This document shows, one piece after another, positions 38,905 to 47,393 of a DNA stretch of 64,000 nt. The notes beneath the pieces are model-generated. The model searched no databases and was not told where the DNA came from. It saw only the letters and a program-made list of their open reading frames with translations. The stretch covers positions 1-64,000 of the forward strand of contig NZ_BDBC01000017.1 of NCBI RefSeq assembly GCF_001612785.1, given 5' to 3'. This DNA comes from Nocardia beijingensis NBRC 16342. Its GTDB lineage: Bacteria; Actinomycetota; Actinomycetes; Mycobacteriales; Mycobacteriaceae. A program made the translations under genes and the position numbers. Within the stretch, counting starts at the first letter, position 1. Each line of letters starts with the position of its first letter.

Positions 38905-39640
38905 TGACGTTGCCGGGAAGCGCGGTCGTTCTGTCGGTGCACGGGCATTTGCTCTGCATGATCCCTGCACGCGGGTGGCAGACTCTCGGACGGAGACAAG
39001 CGGTACTTCACTACACCGGCTTGCGCGGCAATGGTGCCGCAGCCTCTTCCCCACCGCCGATAGCACCCAGGCACGCACGCGAGCGCATCTTTTTCCGGAA
39101 ACTCACCGACGACCCCCGCCGTCTGCGACGCGTCTTCGCACTCCCCATCGGTATCTCATCGATGGCCGCGATACAGCCGGATTCCACCACGCTCCAGTGA
39201 TCGGATCGAGACATACTCGGTCCCGTTACCGCGTACCTGTTATTTGTGGCGCAAATCACGTTTACCTCCAAAATCGCTGGTCAGCGCCCTGTGCCCACCG
39301 CACGGAACAGCACTCCAAGATCAGTGATCACTGCCATTAATTTTCAGTTTGCCCAATGTTCACTGACCGTGATCAAGCTGATATCAGGTCCGGAAGAGAC
39401 CTGAGAAACCAGCTCCGCAACTCCGACGGCTTGTTTCTCTCCGGGTACGGCAGCGGCACCGTCGGGCACCGCCTCGATCGCGCACGCGTCGCACCGCCAG
39501 GGATTCGAACTCTGGCTTTCACAACGAAATCCGAAAACCGCACACGAGCCGAGAAGGCGAACACCGCACTGGTGCCCGCCGTGGATCCCGCGCTGGTTTT
39601 TCCGGCCGGATCGCCGCACGAACAAGGAACTGATTTCTCG
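38905..39640. other. Intergenic region of 736 bases
   Basis: No convincing gene. A minus-strand frame starting at GTG 39259 has a GGAGG ribosome site but no recognisable protein (see findings). The right part is the long leader of the transglycosylase gene and contains a tRNA T-arm-like element at 39497-39515. Local base composition is more AT-rich than the core genome around 39230-39370. Confidence 0.35.
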
Positions 39641-40216
39641 ATGTCTGACGCACGCCTTTTCTTTCTCCGCCGCCCGTCTCTTCGTAAGGGCGCTGCCATC
39701 GCCGCCACCGTCGGCGTGATCGCCGTCGGTTTCTCCACCGGTGTCGCGGTGGCCGACGAGCACGCTCCGGCCCCGGCCGCCGCCGCGCCGATCGACCTGC
39801 CTGGCTTGCCCGGCCTGCCCGCGCTACCCGAGCTGCCTGCGCTGCCGGGCCTGCCCGCGCCCGAGGGTTTCCTGCCCGCGCCGCCCCCCGTCTACGAGAA
39901 CAACCTCGACGGCTGGATTCGCCAGTCTCTCGACGTCATGCGGATTCACGGCATTCCGGGAAGCTACGAGGGCATCCACCGCAACATCATGCGCGAATCC
40001 GGCGGCAATCCGAAGGCCATCAACCTGTCGGACTCCAACGCCGCCAAAGGAACTCCCTCCAAGGGCCTGCTCCAGGTGATCGACCCGACGTTCAACGCCT
40101 ACCACGTCGACGGCACCGCCTTCGACATCTGGGACCCGGTCGCCAACATCACCGCCGCCTGCAACTACGCGGCCCACCGGTACGGCTCGATGGACAACGT
40201 CAACGGAGCCTACTGA
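39641..40216 (+). CDS. Secreted lytic transglycosylase (SLT) domain protein
   Basis: A 191-residue exported protein. The signal peptide covers about residues 1-39 (basic RRPSLRKG, hydrophobic core, AVADEH end). A Pro/Leu-rich linker of LPGLPALP-type repeats follows (about 48-80). The C-terminal SLT domain has the catalytic glutamate in IMRESGGNPKAIN, SKGLLQVIDPTFNAY and AACNYAAHRYGS. It probably cuts peptidoglycan glycan strands in the wall, as Rpf-like and other SLT proteins do. The 5' leader is long and unexplained. Confidence 0.88.
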   Translation: MSDARLFFLRRPSLRKGAAIAATVGVIAVGFSTGVAVADEHAPAPAAAAPIDLPGLPGLPALPELPALPGLPAPEGFLPAPPPVYENNLDGWIRQSLDVMRIHGIPGSYEGIHRNIMRESGGNPKAINLSDSNAAKGTPSKGLLQVIDPTFNAYHVDGTAFDIWDPVANITAACNYAAHRYGSMDNVNGAY

Positions 40217-40297
40217 GCCTCGAACCCGGATCCGAGCAAGCGCCTCCTCGTCTCTCGACGCGGAGGCGCTGCCGTTTCCGGACCCGGGTTCGGGCTC
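40215..40297. terminator. Nested inverted repeat between convergent transglycosylase and lipase genes
   Basis: Outer arms GAGCCTCGAACCCGG (40215-40229) and CCGGGTTCGGGCTC (40284-40297) pair with one bulged base. Inner arms AGCGCCTCC (40239-40247) and GGAGGCGCT (40262-40270) pair exactly. The structure starts inside the TGA stop of the transglycosylase and ends 6 bases before the lipase stop, so it probably terminates both. Confidence 0.65.
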
Positions 40298-40303
40298 AGC
40301 CGA

Positions 40304-40993
40304 CTACTTCACGAAGTCGCGCACGCCCTCGAAAACCGTCGACGACGACAACAGCGCGACATGGCCCAGACACGGCGTCTGGGTGTTGGTCGCGCCGCTG
40401 AGAACGGTGCTCTGATCGGGGTTGATGATCTCGTCGCACGGTGACCACCAGGTGCCGTAATTCACCCGGCCGGGAGTCTCGTCGGTGCTGTTGAGTTCGG
40501 CGAGGAAAGCAGAACCGGGCCGCATCTCGGTGCAGGAGACGTCGAAGCATCCGTTGGCGACGTCGGTGCCGTGGTTGGGACCGGCGATGGAGACCCAGTC
40601 GTCGACGACGTTCAGGCCGTCGAGCTTCTTCAGGTACCAGCGACTGTTGAGGCCGCCCATCGAGTGGGAGACGATATCCACCTTGGCGGCGCCGGTTTTC
40701 GCGCGCAAGGCATCGGCCTGCGCTTTCACCTCCAGTGCGATGTCCTTGTTGGACTGGGTGGTGTCGTAGCTGAATCGTGCCATCTCTCCCTCGGAGTATC
40801 CCGCCTCCAGGAATCGGCCCCACATGTAATTCCAGTCCGCCGCCGATCCTTGCCAGCCATGGACGAAGAGGATCGGATCTCGCGCCGGCGCGGCGGCCGC
40901 GTGTGGAGTGGCGATGCCGAGCGAAGCGGCAGCCGTCGCGACCAGGGTGAACAGTGCCGTCCCGATGCGGCGCGTGATCGATGTGATGCCCAT
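40304..40993 (-). CDS. Secreted lipase/esterase (alpha/beta hydrolase)
   Basis: A 229-residue secreted hydrolase with a signal peptide ending near HAAAAPA, the oxyanion-hole segment ILFVHGWQGSAADW, the nucleophile elbow VSHSMGGLNSRWYL, and a C-terminal Asp/His pair (INPDQSTVLSG and CLGHVALL). Four cysteines in the C-terminal half suit disulfides outside the cell. It resembles actinobacterial class 2 lipases (LipA/EstA type). The substrate is probably an acylglycerol. Confidence 0.87.
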   Translation of the reverse strand: MGITSITRRIGTALFTLVATAAASLGIATPHAAAAPARDPILFVHGWQGSAADWNYMWGRFLEAGYSEGEMARFSYDTTQSNKDIALEVKAQADALRAKTGAAKVDIVSHSMGGLNSRWYLKKLDGLNVVDDWVSIAGPNHGTDVANGCFDVSCTEMRPGSAFLAELNSTDETPGRVNYGTWWSPCDEIINPDQSTVLSGATNTQTPCLGHVALLSSSTVFEGVRDFVK

Positions 40994-41396
40994 GATTGAC
41001 TCCGATCTGCTCGCTGCACTGCGAGCAGACCGAAGATAGCGTCCAGCGGCTCGTGCGGAGAGTTGTGAGACTTCACTGTTTCAACTTGCCGCCGACTTCT
41101 CGGAATCCCGGCGCGCGAGACAATCGCGGGAGAAGCCGTGCCAGGCCACGCCCGCAAGGCCAATGCGTGGGGCCTCGTCGATCTCACTCCACTGACCAGA
41201 TGGGCGTCAGCGCCGCACATCGATCCGAAACATGAGGAAACTCCTTCATCCGGCAACTTCGGCACCCTCAATCGCCGTGTGCACCCCGGCAATTCGACCG
41301 GCGACCTTTCCCACAAGCTCCGCGACGGTCAGGGATACGGCGAGTGCTTGTTCGCGAGTTCTTCGAGCCGTTGGCGCTGCGAACAGAGACGAGTTG
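40994..41396. other. Intergenic region of about 400 bases
   Basis: Upstream of the lipase and downstream of the XRE-TPR gene, both on the minus strand. It should contain the lipase promoter. I see no gene, repeat or terminator that I can support. Confidence 0.4.
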
Positions 41397-42617
41397 TCAG
41401 ACCTGCGCCGCGCGCCGAGCCAGGAACTCTCGCACCTCGGGAACGCGAGCGTGGCTGCGCACCGTATTCGCGATGGCATCGATGCGTTGATGCAAGCGGG
41501 TGGATGCGAGTCCGGCGATGGTGTCGTAGTTGTCGGCAAGCAGCGAGCAGGCTCGTGCGACGTCACCCGCGCTGACGAAGTTGCGTGCCAGGCTGAGCTG
41601 CCACGCCGCGCGCTCTCTGGGCCAAGCCGATGAGCCGTCGATGGCAGCTTGCATGTGTGTCGTTGCCGCCGCGTGCTCGCCGACCCACATCTGGGCTTTG
41701 CCGGTGATGAAGTTCAGTTCGGCCTCAGGCAGGAATACCCACTCCGGGTCATGCCCCCGAGTGGATTCATACGCTCGGAAGGCTCGGCTGATCGCCGACG
41801 TCATCGCGGTCTTGTCTCCACGGGCACCGTGGGCCTCGGCCTCGCGAACGGCCATCAGCGCGCGCAGTTTCGGCCCGCCTTGACGAAGGGAAGCCTGTGA
41901 GGCGGCCTGCGCGTACTGCACCGCCAAAGGGTTCTTTCGCATGTCTCCGGGAAGGCTGATCATCAGACAGCTGGCATTCCCCAGCGCATGCGCCGCGGCG
42001 ATCCCGTCACCGGCCGCGTTCGCGGCGTTCGCGGCGTCCGCGTAATACCGCCGCGCCTCATCGAGACGCCCGGCGTCGTAGTGCACCCACCCGGCGGCGG
42101 TCATCATCTCGGCGGCGGCGCTGGTGAGCGCACGCCCGACCGCCTCGGCGTAACTGCCCTGGTCGAGAAGCTGCTCGACATAGCGGACCTGGTTGGCCGC
42201 CACGCGGCACAATCGGTCGCCGCCGACCACCAGATCCAGTTCGTGGATCTGGTTCACGCTGTCGATGATGGCTTCCACGTCGCTCGCGCCGACTTTCCCG
42301 GCGGACGCCGACGCGGCGCTCGCGGGGGCGGAAACCGACATCATGGCAGCCCCGGCGCTTCCTAATGCCCCTGCTTTGAAGAAATTGCGACGGTCCACAT
42401 CTGCCTCCTGGTCCGACTCCACTACCAGTATGGCAAGGGGAACTCCCAGTGCGCGGGCTATGAGCCGCAAGACCCGAACGTCGTGCGAGGCAGGGCCGCC
42501 GCGCTCCAGACCCGAGACGGCGGGCTGTGAGAAGTTGATGAGCGCGCCCAATTCCGTCTGCGTCATGCCGACGGATTTCCTGATGCGCCGGATCACTTCG
42601 CCCGTGGTCATGTACAT
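41397..42617 (-). CDS. XRE family regulator with TPR-like C-terminal domain
   Basis: A 406-residue regulator. An N-terminal helix-turn-helix (about 6-62; VGMTQTELGALINFSQPAVSGLERG) is followed by an odd Tat-like stretch (RRNFFK plus an A/G/S-rich segment, about 76-107) and then a helical repeat domain (about 110-400) rich in TPR-like AxxY/AxxA patterns. This architecture is frequent in actinomycetes, often beside small genes it regulates. The start is ATG 42617, with a GGGGGAC ribosome site, or ATG 42611. It is divergent from three small genes. Confidence 0.85.
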   Translation of the reverse strand: MYMTTGEVIRRIRKSVGMTQTELGALINFSQPAVSGLERGGPASHDVRVLRLIARALGVPLAILVVESDQEADVDRRNFFKAGALGSAGAAMMSVSAPASAASASAGKVGASDVEAIIDSVNQIHELDLVVGGDRLCRVAANQVRYVEQLLDQGSYAEAVGRALTSAAAEMMTAAGWVHYDAGRLDEARRYYADAANAANAAGDGIAAAHALGNASCLMISLPGDMRKNPLAVQYAQAASQASLRQGGPKLRALMAVREAEAHGARGDKTAMTSAISRAFRAYESTRGHDPEWVFLPEAELNFITGKAQMWVGEHAAATTHMQAAIDGSSAWPRERAAWQLSLARNFVSAGDVARACSLLADNYDTIAGLASTRLHQRIDAIANTVRSHARVPEVREFLARRAAQV

Positions 42618-42894
42618 GGCCGAGCGTCCCCCTGATCGTTGGTCGAATTTCCCCACAGCTTTTACCCCGAAAGCGGTTGCCTCGGCAGGATATACGGCTC
42701 TTCGCATAGCCGGAACGGAAACCGGGATCGACGCTCCCGATTGGCGGAATGCCGCGCTTACGTTCGGTCGCGGGTGCCCGGTACCGGGGTGACGCCGCGC
42801 CCTCAGCGGCGCATCAGCCCGTCAGTGTGGCGGGCCGGTGGCGAGAGCCCCCGGTGCCGGGCGCCGGTCGATCCGCGAGACAGAGAGGTTTCCC

Positions 42895-43110
42895 GTGTCC
42901 ACCCATTCCCTCGCCATCTACCAGCTCATCGCCCTGTGCGACGCGGCCGCCCACCAAGCGCCGATGCGGCCGTTCAGCATCGGCCAGGCCCATGACGTGA
43001 TGCAGATCCATGTGGCCTGCCGCGCGAAGTACTGCGCACGCAAGGCGGCGGCACGGCAGGTGCTGATCGACAGCGGACGAATGGTGCCCGACCCGGGCAG
43101 GCCGCATTGA
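42895..43110 (+). CDS. Small hypothetical protein
   Basis: A 71-residue protein, helical throughout ([17 protein letters not shown] ... [17 protein letters not shown]), with four cysteines or histidines near CRAKYC and a proline-rich end. GTG 42895 has an AGAGAGG site upstream. Its last four bases overlap the next start (TTGA), so it is coupled to the next gene. I recognise no family; position opposite an XRE-TPR regulator suggests it is a target of that regulator. Confidence 0.6.
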   Translation: MSTHSLAIYQLIALCDAAAHQAPMRPFSIGQAHDVMQIHVACRAKYCARKAAARQVLIDSGRMVPDPGRPH

Positions 43111-43307
43111 CAGCCCCCGGGCCGCCGCACCGCCGCCACATCCACATCGAATCGGGTCCCTTGCGCCTCGACTACCAGGCGAGCGCCGAACACGCCGAAA
43201 GCGTCGCACAGGCTCTGGCGCAACGGTTCCCGGACGTCGAGGTCACCATCGACGACGACGTGGACGACGATCTCCCGCACCTCCCCTGCGCCCGGCTCTG
43301 GGACTGA
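43107..43307 (+). CDS. Small hypothetical acidic protein
   Basis: A 66-residue protein starting at TTG 43107, arranged TTGA with the preceding stop. It has a beta-alpha-beta look ([15 protein letters not shown], then [19 protein letters not shown]) and an acidic end ([10 protein letters not shown]). No family recognised. The coupled start and consistent third-position GC favour a real gene. Confidence 0.5.
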   Translation: MTAPGPPHRRHIHIESGPLRLDYQASAEHAESVAQALAQRFPDVEVTIDDDVDDDLPHLPCARLWD

Positions 43308-43415
43308 CCGCCGCGCCCTCATCCATCATCGAATGCCAACGGAGACTTCATCGATGCGATTCACCCGTCCCGGACAAGGCCGACCGCTCCCCGCTGCGCG
43401 CTGACGGAGCGGGCC

Positions 43416-43925
43416 ATGCACACGGATTCCGCTTCCGATCCCACCCTTACTCGCTGCCTGCGCTACCGGCACGTCTACGGGCTGCCGTGCTATGTCCACG
43501 AGGAAACTCGGCGAATCACGTTGCGCGCAGGGACCGTAGGCGCGGTCACGGTACCCGAGCAGCTCGGCAGAATGGTCCACGCCGACCTCGCCAGGCAATA
43601 CCTGCTCGGCCCCGTCATCGCACACGGCTCCGGGCGCTGGACGATTCTGGTCCGTCCCGACGACACCCACCAGCTCGCCGACGACACCGGCATCTTCATC
43701 GCCCTGCTACGCGCCTCCGCGACCATCGTCCCCGACGGCGGGGAGATCCTGCTGCCCTCCCCTACCGACGAACGGACCGGCTACCGGTGGTGGGCCGTCG
43801 CGCCACGCGACGCGTTCCGCCCACACATCACCACCGTCGTCCGGTCGATCATCATCTGCGCCGACCGAACTACGCACCATCCCTCCGGCTTTCACCCCTC
43901 CGACCGGCCGCGAGACCACTCGTAG
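43416..43925 (+). CDS. Hypothetical protein of the XRE-adjacent cluster
   Basis: A 169-residue protein with TLTRCLRYRHVYGLPCYVHEETRR, a beta-rich middle (GSGRWTILVRPDDTHQLADDTG) and a long basic tail. It has no signal peptide or membrane helix. A GGAG site lies 7 bases before ATG 43416. I cannot assign a function; it follows the two smaller genes and may be co-regulated with them. Confidence 0.6.
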   Translation: MHTDSASDPTLTRCLRYRHVYGLPCYVHEETRRITLRAGTVGAVTVPEQLGRMVHADLARQYLLGPVIAHGSGRWTILVRPDDTHQLADDTGIFIALLRASATIVPDGGEILLPSPTDERTGYRWWAVAPRDAFRPHITTVVRSIIICADRTTHHPSGFHPSDRPRDHS

Positions 43926-44060
43926 AAACGAACACCGCTCCCGTCGATCGCATGCGCGAAGTACGCCGAACCGCCTGAGCGAATCCGATGGAACCGAGAG
44001 CCACCGGAGCGCGTCATAGACTTCAGGGACGACTTCGACGGCCCGGATCGGGAGGCTTCG

Positions 44061-44612
44061 GTGGGACGACGGACGACGGCGACGGTTGCGGCGATCGCCG
44101 GTGCGATGCTGGTCGCTGCGGGGTGCGATTCCGGCACGAACGGGACTGCCACCCCAAGCACGACAACCGACACATCGGCGGCCACAGCGGCACTGTGGGA
44201 TCCGTGCACGCAGGTTTCGGATCAGCAACTGCAACGGATCGGCGTGCTTTCGTCCACGAAAAAGTCAGGCATCGCTGGTGTCGAGCAACCCGGATGGAAG
44301 GTCTGCTCCTGGCATGATGCGGCTTCTCAGTGGAGTTACTCGCTGGGAGTGTGGTCGACGATCTACTCCATTGATGATCTCAGGAAGAAGCCGGAGAATA
44401 CCGACTTCGTGGGCATCAATGTCGGTGGACGCGATGGATTTCGTTTTCGAAACACTTCCGATGTCGATGGCGAAGATTGCGATCTGGCGTTTCCTGCTGG
44501 GCATGGCGCCCTACAGATCACAGTCTTCAATACATCGCCTAAGAGCACCACTGCGCCATGCGATCGAGCCATGAACGCTGCGGAAGTGCTTGTACCGACG
44601 TTTCCGCGCTGA
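44061..44612 (+). CDS. DUF3558 lipoprotein
   Basis: A 183-residue lipoprotein with a signal peptide and lipobox LVAAGCDSG. A threonine-rich linker leads to a DUF3558 domain starting WDPCTQVSDQQLQRIG, with CSWHDAASQWSYSL and GEDCDLAF and paired cysteines. The family is common in mycolata near ESX loci; its role is unknown. GTG 44061 has a GGGAGGC site. It begins a four-gene group with the ESX-type genes. Confidence 0.82.
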   Translation: MGRRTTATVAAIAGAMLVAAGCDSGTNGTATPSTTTDTSAATAALWDPCTQVSDQQLQRIGVLSSTKKSGIAGVEQPGWKVCSWHDAASQWSYSLGVWSTIYSIDDLRKKPENTDFVGINVGGRDGFRFRNTSDVDGEDCDLAFPAGHGALQITVFNTSPKSTTAPCDRAMNAAEVLVPTFPR

Positions 44613-44628
44613 TCAGGGAGATCTTGCT

Positions 44629-45003
44629 ATGTCGATGAGCGAGGAGGTATCGCGCTGGCGATACCTTGCCGACGAGGCCAATGCTGGCAGGCTTTATCTC
44701 GACCGCGCGGTCGCGGAGAGTTGCCGCGATGCATGTAACCGTCAGATCGATCTGTATGTCACGCTCCTGGAAGACCTGAAGATGATGGCCCGTGTCACCG
44801 GACTCGGCGACTTCCAGTGCGCCGACGATCTGGCGAAGATGCTGGGCGCCAAGGCTATCGGTGGGGACGGCGATGTCGACTCCGCTCTCAAAGAGCACAT
44901 CGACGTCCTGACCTTGATGCGTGATACCATCCAGATTTCCGTGGACCGCATCGGCGCACAGGACGACTCCAACGCGCAAGACACGAGCAATCTGCTGAAC
45001 TGA
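44629..45003 (+). CDS. PE/WXG100-like helical protein
   Basis: A 124-residue all-helical protein (SEEVSRWRYLADEANAG, LEDLKMMARVTGLGDFQ, SALKEHIDVLTLMRDTIQI). Size, position directly before a PPE-like gene (13 bases) and the following EspG gene suggest it is the PE-like partner of an ESX substrate pair. No WxG or YxxxD/E motif was found with confidence, so the family call is inference. Confidence 0.5.
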   Translation: MSMSEEVSRWRYLADEANAGRLYLDRAVAESCRDACNRQIDLYVTLLEDLKMMARVTGLGDFQCADDLAKMLGAKAIGGDGDVDSALKEHIDVLTLMRDTIQISVDRIGAQDDSNAQDTSNLLN

Positions 45004-45016
45004 CCGGGGGAAGATC

Positions 45017-46303
45017 ATGGGTCTGCCGCTGTTGGTAGCGATCGGCGCCGCCCTGTACGAGCAGTCGAAATCCGGTCCGCCGGACAGTGGTTCGCGCGAC
45101 GAGAGCCCGGATGCGGCCATCGCACGCAACCGCATCGCCGAAATCATGCGCTCGGGGACGGATCTGCAATCCCAGGCACCGAAAGTTCCGGAGAGCGCGT
45201 ACAAGAACCCCGACGGCATCGATGATCTCTACCAACGCGTGCAGGCTATGTCGATCACCGATGTCGTCGCGCTGCATCAGCGGTGGGAGTCCATTCGCAA
45301 CCGGCTCGAGGAGGGATTGCGGAGTTTCGGCCCGGAAATCGGCAAGGCCATGGAGGGAAAATGGGAGGGGGCGGCGGCGAAGGCAGCGGCGGACGGGATC
45401 AAGGAATACGTCGACAAGTCCAGCGGACTGATCGGTTCGGTGCAGATCGTCGCCGAGAAGGTCAAGATCATCCGTTCCGGCATCGAGGTCACCCGGCCCG
45501 CCGTGCAAGAAGCGCCCGCGCACACCTGGACCAGCGACGTCGCGAGTTGGGTGCCGGGCCCGACCTGGAAGTTGAACCGGCATCGCGACGACGCCGCGCA
45601 CGATGCGTCGGTGAACGTCGTCAAGAACGTCTTCTATCCTGCCGTCCGGGAAGCCGACACCGGCGTTCCGCTGGTTCCCAAGCCGTACAACCCCGTGCAC
45701 GAATCCGGCGGTCAGCCGTCCGCGCCGAACAACGGCTGGCAGCCGTCGCCGTCCGGTAACGACACCGCCGCCAAAGCCACCACGGCGGACCCAGCGCAGG
45801 AATCAGGTACCCAGAACACGCCGGAGAGCACCGTTCCGGCCGGCGCGAATCCTGCCGCGGAGGCGGCGAATACGCCCGACCAGACCACGACCGCGCCCGC
45901 GAGCACGAACCCGTCGACTCAACCGGCGAGCACGAATCCCGGCACCGACCCGGCATCGCCCCGTCCCGGAACACCGAGCCCCGGCTCACCCAGCACGCCC
46001 CGCCCGGGCACGCTCAGCCCGGGTGTGCCGGGCCTCGGCACTCCCGCGCCGGGCCGCAGCAGCAACGGCGTGCTCGGCGTTCCTGGCGGCGTTCCCGCAG
46101 CCGCGTCCGCGCGTCCCGGCGCTGGTCGGCCGGGAGCGAGCGGCACGCCGGGCATGATGGCGCCGGGTGCTCGCGGCAAGGGCGACGACGACAAGGAACA
46201 CCAGACGAAGGACTACCTGGTGAACCAGCGCAACGGCGAGGAACTCACCGGACTCGGTCCGGAGAACAGAGTGAAGTCGGTCCCGCCGGTGATCGGTGAA
46301 TGA
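45017..46303 (+). CDS. PPE-like ESX substrate with Pro/Thr/Gly-rich tail
   Basis: A 428-residue protein. The N-terminal helical part (about 1-215) contains a WxG turn (GKWEGAAAKAAADGIKEY, W116) between helices, as in WXG100/PPE proteins. It is followed by a long low-complexity region (about 225-390) of Pro, Thr, Ser and Gly (PGTPSPGSPSTPRPGT). It ends in a conserved-looking motif (DYLVNQRNGEELTGLGPENR then PPVIGE) that I associate with Nocardia PPE-like proteins. It probably is exported by an ESX system whose core is not in the window. Confidence 0.7.
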   Translation: MGLPLLVAIGAALYEQSKSGPPDSGSRDESPDAAIARNRIAEIMRSGTDLQSQAPKVPESAYKNPDGIDDLYQRVQAMSITDVVALHQRWESIRNRLEEGLRSFGPEIGKAMEGKWEGAAAKAAADGIKEYVDKSSGLIGSVQIVAEKVKIIRSGIEVTRPAVQEAPAHTWTSDVASWVPGPTWKLNRHRDDAAHDASVNVVKNVFYPAVREADTGVPLVPKPYNPVHESGGQPSAPNNGWQPSPSGNDTAAKATTADPAQESGTQNTPESTVPAGANPAAEAANTPDQTTTAPASTNPSTQPASTNPGTDPASPRPGTPSPGSPSTPRPGTLSPGVPGLGTPAPGRSSNGVLGVPGGVPAAASARPGAGRPGASGTPGMMAPGARGKGDDDKEHQTKDYLVNQRNGEELTGLGPENRVKSVPPVIGE

Positions 46304-46373
46304 GCGACACAGGTCTCGACGCCACGCGACCACCCAGCACGCGCCCGTGGCGCACGACGAGGGAACCAGCTTC

Positions 46374-47135
46374 ATGAGCCGGCGGGACTGGTCTTTCACC
46401 GCGCTCGGCTTCACGGTGCTGTGGCGGGCCGTCGACCGAGACGTGCTGCCCTATCCGTTGCAGTACCGGTCCACCGCGGAGACCGTCGCCGACTATGAGT
46501 CGGAGTGGAAGTCCGAAGCCGCCGGGTTGCATCGCCGCCTCGACGAGTCCCTGTACAGCGCACTGCGGGTGCTGGCCGAACCCGAGGCGCGCATAGAGAT
46601 GGCGGGATTCCACGGGGAAGACAAACTCCGCGTCCACGCGGCCGTGCATTACCGGCATGCCGTGCTGCTGGTACAGGAGCCCACGTCGTCGCCGGACCGC
46701 GGCGGTGCTGTGCACATGTCACTGATAGACGCGCAGAGCGTCAGCCGCCGGGTCATCGACCTGCTGCCCGACGGCGCACGCGGCAGCGGCCCCGGCATCG
46801 AGATCTCCCGGCACGACCTCGACGCCGAGGAGGAGGAACCGTATCGCGTGGGCGCACCGGCCCCGCCCCGCGTCCGAGCCCAGCAGTTCTTCGAACGCCC
46901 TCGCACGCTCATCGCCCATGTCGCGGTGTACGCGGGTCCGGCGTGGGACAACCGCCCGGCGCCCGCCCGCGGGTTCCATGTGATGGACTATCCCGACGGC
47001 CGCTATCTCGTCCGCAGCGGAACCACCATCAAGGCCGTCCCCGCCGACACCGCGGAAGCACGATCCCAACTCGACCGCGCCATACACGCAACGGTCGCGG
47101 CCTTCCGCGAGGAAAACGATCCCAGCTACAGCTGA
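46374..47135 (+). CDS. espG: ESX secretion-associated protein EspG
   Basis: A 253-residue protein of the EspG family, the chaperones that bind PE-PPE pairs in the cytosol. It shows the family N-terminal pattern RRDWSFTALGFTVLWRAV, then LPYPLQYRSTA, the central beta sheet and the late FHVMDYPDGRYLVRSG. ATG 46374 with a GAGGGA site is preferred over GTG 46296, because family members begin close to the WSF motif. It follows the PPE-like gene by 70 bases. Confidence 0.82.
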   Translation: MSRRDWSFTALGFTVLWRAVDRDVLPYPLQYRSTAETVADYESEWKSEAAGLHRRLDESLYSALRVLAEPEARIEMAGFHGEDKLRVHAAVHYRHAVLLVQEPTSSPDRGGAVHMSLIDAQSVSRRVIDLLPDGARGSGPGIEISRHDLDAEEEEPYRVGAPAPPRVRAQQFFERPRTLIAHVAVYAGPAWDNRPAPARGFHVMDYPDGRYLVRSGTTIKAVPADTAEARSQLDRAIHATVAAFREENDPSYS

Positions 47136-47393
47136 CGCATCGGAACCGCCGCTTCCCAGCCGCAACCTCTTCCCCTCTGTGCAGCGCACATACGGAAGGC
47201 TGCTTGGCTCAGCACCGGCGCGCGGCGGTTCGATACGTGAAAGCACTGTGCCGCAGCGGATTCGGACATCAAAGGCGCGACCGACAGTCGCCGCGAGCCG
47301 CCTATCAAGCCGACGCCCCCTATCGAAGCAGGTCAGGCCGGTACTCCCGCCAGTGACAACAGATTCGGCTACGGGGACACCTAACCTTGCCCT

